From: a candidate division TA06 bacterium SM23_40
GTDB taxonomy: Bacteria > LJUI01 > SM1-40
NCBI GenBank assembly: GCA_001303705.1
Contig: LJUI01000035.1
Span: 1-20,977 of the forward strand
Reading direction: 5' to 3'
Length of the DNA: 20,977 nucleotides
In this document: positions 17,617-20,977 of the stretch, in pieces
Position numbering within the stretch: the stretch's first letter is position 1
Layout of the letters: each line of letters starts with the position of its first letter
The notes under the pieces: model-generated
The model's database searches: none
What the model was told of the DNA's origin: nothing
What the model saw: the letters and a program-made list of their open reading frames with translations, nothing else
Translations under genes and position numbers: made by a program

Positions 17617-17641
17617 GAATCCTTCTCCCCGACATGTCAGT

Positions 17642-17757
17642 CCACCGGCGCTCCCGGTGGCGAAGTGCCGTGGGGGCCGCCTGTCGACCCCAGTCACTCG
17701 AGGATGCAGTTGGACTCAGATTCCCGGGCCAGCCTGGGAAATCGTCTCCGGTGAGTC
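17642..17757 (-). other. Structured leader upstream of the SAM hydroxide adenosyltransferase gene
   Basis: Two strong foldings lie between the hypothetical gene and the DUF62 start. First, GACTC (17713-17717) pairs with GAGTC (17753-17757) around an inner stem of GATTCCC against GGGAAATC (one bulged base). Second, CCACCGG (17642-17648) pairs perfectly with CCGGTGG (17654-17660), loop 5 bases, about 25-30 bases before the start codon. Neither is followed by a U-run, so I do not call terminators. I do not recognise a known SAM riboswitch class in it. Confidence 0.4.
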
Positions 17758-17993
17758 TAGCTTTCTGATGCACGTTCGCGGGTCTGTGAATCGATGAACT
17801 GCTCGATCAGGCGACGGAATCTGGCTTCGTATATGAGATCGTAGGTCTCCATCTGATCTGGTATGAGCCGCTCGGCCTCGCGCCTCACGTTCTGGACGAG
17901 TTCTTCGGCCTCGGCCCTGCTCACGTTCCCGTAGCGGAGTTCCTCACACGTTGCGTCGACGATCTCTTTGAGTCGATCAATGGGAGAGGTCAC
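17757..17993 (-). CDS. Small helical hypothetical protein (78 aa)
   Basis: I do not recognise this protein. It is 78 residues, charged and predicted almost wholly helical, with heptad-like spacing in LKEIVDATCEELRYG and AEAEELVQNVRREAERLI, and RFRRLIEQFIDSQ near the end. It has no signal peptide or membrane segment, so it is likely cytoplasmic. The start is GTG at 17991-17993, with no strong Shine-Dalgarno; a fully self-complementary GGGGGCCCCC lies just upstream at 17998-18007. It sits 30 bp after the Minf_1886-family gene on the same strand, so they are likely cotranscribed and perhaps functionally linked. Codon use is like its neighbours. Moderately sure that it is a real gene because of the tight packing and the amphipathic pattern. 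Confidence 0.68.
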   Translation of the reverse strand: MTSPIDRLKEIVDATCEELRYGNVSRAEAEELVQNVRREAERLIPDQMETYDLIYEARFRRLIEQFIDSQTRERASES

Positions 17994-18023
17994 GTCAGGG
18001 GGCCCCCGGCGGACTGCGGCCCG

Positions 18024-18434
18024 TCAGTCGCTGCAACTGCTCCACTCCTGGTGGCTCCGGTCCAGATCTCGCCAGTAATTAACCTCGAACTCCCGTTCGA
18101 AGTCGAAGACATCTGTGAAGTCCTCTTTTCGGTCCTCAGTTCTCTTGCTCAGGATTCCGGCGTCGATGAGATCGAAGACGATCTCACCGAAATCGTCCGT
18201 CCTCGTCACCCCCCAGTATGAGAAGACGGTCTTTGCGAGCGGCCCATATGACTCCAGGGCCAGTCGTCTCACGCCATCGAGCAGTTCCTGGCCGCTCACA
18301 TGGCGCCTCTCGCCCACCTGCTCAAGCGTGTACTCCAGCCCCTGAAGAAGAAACTCGTACGCCGCAGGTGCGTACCGTCCCTTCTCCAGAGCCACTCTCT
18401 CGATGGTATTCCTTATGGGTTCTGCCACACTCAT
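18024..18434 (-). CDS. Minf_1886-family conserved protein
   Basis: This 136-residue protein matches what I know of the uncharacterised Minf_1886 family. It shows GRYAPAAYEFLLQGLEYT near the N-terminus, HVSGQELLDGVRRLALESYGPLA, then SYWGVTRTDDFGEIVFDLIDAGILSK and EDFTDVFDFEREFEV. These blocks are strongly conserved across several phyla, but no reaction has been assigned to my knowledge. No signal peptide or membrane segment; cytoplasmic. Start: ATG 18432-18434, preceded by GGAGGG at 6 bases; an in-frame ATG at 18476 is rejected because it would place the promoter -10 next to the start codon. It is the first gene after its own promoter and precedes the 78-residue hypothetical by 30 bp. Confidence 0.85.
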   Translation of the reverse strand: MSVAEPIRNTIERVALEKGRYAPAAYEFLLQGLEYTLEQVGERRHVSGQELLDGVRRLALESYGPLAKTVFSYWGVTRTDDFGEIVFDLIDAGILSKRTEDRKEDFTDVFDFEREFEVNYWRDLDRSHQEWSSCSD

Positions 18435-18476
18435 TCTATCCCTCCATGAGCCAGGTGCCGTTGCTCCACACATCAC

Positions 18477-18505
18477 AATCTAGCACCCTGCAGACCATCT
18501 GACAA
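18477..18505 (-). promoter_or_regulatory. Candidate extended -10 sigma-70-type promoter for the Minf_1886-family gene
   Basis: On the - strand TTGTCA (18500-18505; 5 of 6) and TAGATT (18477-18482; 4 of 6) are separated by 17 bases, and TGC precedes the -10 as an extended element. It follows the terminator of the upstream gene immediately; the -35 overlaps the end of the U-rich tract. Start of transcription near 18470, leader about 36 bases. It probably also serves the downstream small gene, DUF62, hsp20 and lon, since I found no other promoter before lon. Confidence 0.6.
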
Positions 18506-18532
18506 GGGAAAAGTCGCCCTGGGAGGCGACTT
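18504..18532 (-). terminator. Intrinsic terminator after the degenerate GGDEF-like gene
   Basis: AAGTCGCC and GGCGACTT form a perfect 8-bp stem with a 6-base loop (18511-18532), followed on the - strand by TTCCCTT, so the U-tract reads TTTTCCCTT including the stem's last bases. It lies about 80 bases after the stop at 18613. It separates the sigma-54-driven gene from the unit that follows. Confidence 0.75.
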
Positions 18533-18612
18533 GCTGGAGCATTGTTCGCTGTCTGTGGGCAGACCCTGCCGCCCGGGAGGATGCTGCGGCCCCGAACGCG
18601 GATGCCGCGACA

Positions 18613-19107
18613 CTACCTGGGCGACCCGGCATCACCACACTCAGAGTAGATGTAGATCTCTTCTTCGCCGTGGTGTCTGACGAGGGACCCGAGAACGTCG
18701 ACATTATCCAGGAGTTCATCGCCGCTCGACCCATCGACCGGGTACGAGGTGATCAGCGCCCGCGACTGGAGTTGGCAGGACGCCTCCCTGCCCGATCCTG
18801 AGACCCTGTACGGCCCCACATGCTCCTGCATGCGCCGGGCAACGACGAGTGCCCCCTCCTCAGGTGTCTCCGGCAGGATGAAAAAGAGAACACCACTGCG
18901 CGTCTCCTGGAGGTGGTCAGTACGCCGTATGTCCCCCCTCATCACGCTTCTGAGGATCGAAAACGCACCGACAAAACCGGCGCTCTCCGAATCTCCGTTC
19001 ATGACATGAAGGACAAGCACCGAGAGGAAGTGCCCATACCGCTCAGCACGCAGCACCTCCTCGTTGAGCCTCCGTCGCACCACAGCTGTGTGCAGCCCCT
19101 GATTCAA
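18613..19107 (-). CDS. Degenerate GGDEF-like domain protein (no GGDEF signature)
   Basis: This 164-residue cytoplasmic protein resembles a lone diguanylate-cyclase fold. RRRLNEEVLRAERYGHFLSVLVLHV matches the first helix and strand (usual form F-x-x-E-L-x-R-A-x-R-Y-x-x-P-L-S-L-L). SVMRGDIRRTDHL fits the next helix, and GVLFFILPETPEEGALVVARRM fits the strand and helix after the active site. SYPVDGSSGDELLDNVD fits the C-terminal segment. Where GG(D/E)EF should be, the sequence reads TRSGVLFF, so catalysis is not expected; a binding or scaffolding role is inference. Start: TTG 19105-19107 after GAGGG; the frame is open upstream to a stop near 19180 with no ATG or GTG, and the next ATG would delete the conserved first helix. 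It has its own sigma-54 promoter and terminator, so it is probably a single-gene transcript. Confidence 0.75.
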   Translation of the reverse strand: MNQGLHTAVVRRRLNEEVLRAERYGHFLSVLVLHVMNGDSESAGFVGAFSILRSVMRGDIRRTDHLQETRSGVLFFILPETPEEGALVVARRMQEHVGPYRVSGSGREASCQLQSRALITSYPVDGSSGDELLDNVDVLGSLVRHHGEEEIYIYSECGDAGSPR

Positions 19108-19205
19108 CTCATATCCCTCTTCTGAATGGTCACCGTTCCCTGCGATCCTGGATCCGTCACCTCTTCGGCGCGGCAGCCAGGGTACATCTCATGGCCTCAC
19201 ATAAA

Positions 19206-19221
19206 AGCAATAACCGTGCCA
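19206..19221 (-). promoter_or_regulatory. Sigma-54 (RpoN) -24/-12 promoter
   Basis: The - strand reads TGGCACGGTTATTGCT, which matches the sigma-54 consensus TGGCACG-N4-TTGC(A/T) at every defined position with correct spacing. C precedes the first T (consensus Y) and TTT follows. Start of transcription is expected near 19195, about 88 bases before the TTG of the GGDEF-like gene. It lies 186 bases past the end of the sigma-54 activator gene on the same strand. The 299-base gap 19108-19406 holds this site, two palindromes and nothing else I can name. Confidence 0.85.
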
Positions 19222-19316
19222 GACAATCTCACGCGATGCCGCAAGCCGTACGGCTAAGACGTTGGTAGCCCGTCAGTTCACCACGTCGCTTCCAGCCCCT
19301 TGTCCAGCCCCCCTCC

Positions 19317-19328
19317 CGGTGCGCACCG
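19317..19328. promoter_or_regulatory. Palindrome, candidate activator-binding site upstream of the sigma-54 promoter
   Basis: CGGTGCGCACCG is a perfect 12-bp palindrome centred about 127 bases upstream of the predicted sigma-54 transcription start, a usual distance for an enhancer-type site of an NtrC-family regulator. A second, shorter palindrome, GCGATATCGC, lies at 19378-19387. Only the symmetry and position support the role; no second copy of the same site was found. Confidence 0.35.
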
Positions 19329-19406
19329 ATGTTACCAATCATTGCATCTTTCTGCACAACCTCTGAGACAAGCCGCAGCGATATCGCAGCGACCGGCGGC
19401 GGCATA

Positions 19407-20840
19407 TCATTCGGCAGTTGTGATCCCGTATTCCTTGATCTTGTCGAGCAGAGAGCGATAGCTGATTCCCAACAGACGGGCAGCCCTGGTCCTGTTCCAG
19501 TTCGTCCGCCTGAGCGCCTCCCGTATCAGGGGAATCTCCGCCTCGACAGCCGCCCTCCGACTCACCTCCTTCAGAGAGAGCGAGAGCTCCTGCTGGCGTG
19601 TCGGCCTGTGGGGCTCCTCTTCCGCGGATCCGCCGGAATGGCGGAACGGCTCAGGCATCAGACTCTCAGCAATGATCTCCTCGGTTCCGAAGACAATCAT
19701 CTTCTTCATCAGACTCTCCAGTTCCCGCACGTTGCCGGGCCAGGTATGGGCCACAAGCGTATCCATGGTCTCTTTTGAAGGGAACTGAATCTCCTTGCCG
19801 TATTGATCGCCGTACACCCGGAGGAAGTGACCGACGAGGAGCGGGACATCCTCTCGCCGTTCTCTCAAGGGCGGGATTTCGATCATCACCTCGTTGATTC
19901 GATAGTAGAGATCTTCTCTGAATCGCCTCCGGGCCATCTCTTGCTGAAGATTGCGGTTTGTGGAGGCAACGATGCGCACGTCCACACGGATCGTCTTCTT
20001 ACCTCCGAGCCTCATGAATTCCCGGTGCTCCAGTACCTGCAGCAACTTCGACTGTAACGCAATGGGCACTTCCGCTATCTCATCGAGAAAGATGCTCCCG
20101 CGATGGGCGTACTCAAATCGGCCAGGCTTGGTGTGATATGCACTGGTGAAGGCCCCCCGCTCGTACCCGAACAACTCGGCCTCGAGGAGTTCGCCGGGAA
20201 GCGCAGCACAGTTGACCTTGATGAACGGCTTAGTCGCGCGCCTCGACATGCTGTGAAGCGCCCGGGCCGCCAGCTCCTTGCCGGTCCCGCTCTCTCCCCG
20301 TATGAGGACCGTCAATCCGCTGTCAGCCACCTGCTCGATCGTCCGCTTCACCTGGCGTATGCCCGGACTATCGCCGATGATGCTCTCGTCGATCGAGCGG
20401 ATCCCGATCTCGGTCCTCAACTGAGCGAGCTCGCGTGTCAACGCCTTCCGTTCCAGAACCTTCGACAGAACGATTTTCAGTTCATCGATCTCAAACGGTT
20501 TGTTGACGAAGTCCGATGCTCCGAGCTGCATCGCCCTGACAACCGTCTTTGTCTTCCCGAAGCCTGAGATCATGATGACATCAGTGCTCTCATCTATTTC
20601 CTTGACCTTCTTCAGAGTCTCGAGTCCATCCATCCCTGGCATTCGGAAATCGAGGAATACGACGTCGGGTGCGTGCTTGCGTACGCTCTTCAGCGCCCGC
20701 GCCCCGCTCTCAGCGGTTATGACGTGGTACCCTTCGCCCTCGAGCTCCTCGCGCACCATCCAGCAGAGTTGAGGGTCGTCGTCCACAACGAGCACTGTGG
20801 GCGCATCGTCCGTCACGGTATCCACATCCCTCTTCCTCAT
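19407..20840 (-). CDS. NtrC-family response regulator, sigma-54-dependent transcriptional activator
   Basis: This protein is 477 residues from ATG 20838-20840. The receiver domain (about 14-130) has acidic Asp20-Asp22, phosphoacceptor Asp64 in FLDFRMPGMDG and Lys114 in NKPFE. The AAA+ domain (about 150-390) has Walker A GESGTGKE (182-189), a GAFTSA loop (229-234) where the family has GAFTGA, and Walker B SIFLDEI (249-255). A Fis-type helix-turn-helix ends it (NRTRAARLLGISYRSLLDKIKEYGI). When phosphorylated such proteins drive open-complex formation by RNA polymerase-sigma-54. Start: GGAGG lies 11 bases upstream of 20840; an in-frame ATG at 20885 adds 15 residues and cannot be excluded. The likely target is the sigma-54 promoter directly downstream. 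Its histidine kinase is not visible in the window. Confidence 0.93.
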   Translation of the reverse strand: MRKRDVDTVTDDAPTVLVVDDDPQLCWMVREELEGEGYHVITAESGARALKSVRKHAPDVVFLDFRMPGMDGLETLKKVKEIDESTDVIMISGFGKTKTVVRAMQLGASDFVNKPFEIDELKIVLSKVLERKALTRELAQLRTEIGIRSIDESIIGDSPGIRQVKRTIEQVADSGLTVLIRGESGTGKELAARALHSMSRRATKPFIKVNCAALPGELLEAELFGYERGAFTSAYHTKPGRFEYAHRGSIFLDEIAEVPIALQSKLLQVLEHREFMRLGGKKTIRVDVRIVASTNRNLQQEMARRRFREDLYYRINEVMIEIPPLRERREDVPLLVGHFLRVYGDQYGKEIQFPSKETMDTLVAHTWPGNVRELESLMKKMIVFGTEEIIAESLMPEPFRHSGGSAEEEPHRPTRQQELSLSLKEVSRRAAVEAEIPLIREALRRTNWNRTRAARLLGISYRSLLDKIKEYGITTAE

Positions 20841-20959
20841 GCGACCGATCGCCTCCGGGATTGACCGCTCCCCCCCGCTCGTCATCCTTCAAGCGGCAGT
20901 CGGATGTGACCACCCTCGATCCAGTGGCACGACGGCGGGGCGATGTGTCCCACTTTCAT

Positions 20960-20977
20960 AGGGCGCACTCGCGCCCT
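20960..20977. other. Perfect hairpin at the right edge of the window
   Basis: AGGGCGC and GCGCCCT form a perfect 7-bp inverted repeat with loop ACTC, ending at the last base. On the - strand no U-run follows, and on the + strand the following bases are outside the window. It may be the stem of a terminator for a gene lying to the right, or part of the leader of the response regulator gene. Confidence 0.3.

Noticed and set aside
1-20977. tRNA, rRNA, CRISPR array, insertion sequence, prophage or toxin-antitoxin genes
   Set aside because: None seen; gaps are too short for rRNA, no regularly spaced repeats occur, and no transposase, integrase or phage motif appears in any convincing frame.

Overview
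The window comes from a GC-rich (roughly 60% by eye) Gram-negative bacterium. It encodes a TolC-type outer-membrane channel, a periplasmic lytic transglycosylase, and a pathway toward diaminopimelate, the usual cross-linking residue of Gram-negative peptidoglycan. Two GWxTD-domain proteins, a Minf_1886-family protein and the DapL aminotransferase route suggest a deep-branching environmental lineage (Acidobacteriota, Eisenbacteria or Krumholzibacteriota-like). No rRNA or other phylogenetic marker is present, so this placement is inference.

Layout: positions 1-3063 read on the + strand and hold the end of a probable M50 (site-2 protease-like) membrane peptidase, a nitroreductase, and a 651-residue fusion of a MutM/Fpg-type DNA glycosylase to a class V PLP aminotransferase. 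From 3073 to the right edge everything reads on the - strand. In transcription order (right to left) this strand holds: an NtrC-family sigma-54 activator with a receiver domain; a full-consensus -24/-12 sigma-54 promoter; a degenerate GGDEF-like protein ending in an intrinsic terminator; then a new sigma-70-type promoter, a Minf_1886-family gene, a 78-residue hypothetical, a SAM hydroxide adenosyltransferase (DUF62), hsp20 and lon. A textbook sigma-70 promoter then precedes dapA-dapB-dapL-lysC-asd. A TolC-family gene follows, and last two tandem GWxTD proteins and a lytic transglycosylase, apparently from their own promoter.

How the parts fit: the dap cluster covers aspartate to LL-diaminopimelate in one unit (LysC, Asd, DapA, DapB, DapL); dapF and lysA are not in the window. 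hsp20 and lon form a proteostasis pair. The two GWxTD proteins and the transglycosylase look like one envelope unit. The sigma-54 activator sits directly upstream of a matching promoter, giving a compact regulator-target pair. The most unusual items are the glycosylase-aminotransferase fusion, the sigma-54 to degenerate GGDEF circuit, and the tandem GWxTD/transglycosylase unit. I saw no CRISPR array, tRNA, rRNA, insertion sequence or phage gene. Intergenic gaps are short; the longest, 19108-19406, holds the sigma-54 promoter.
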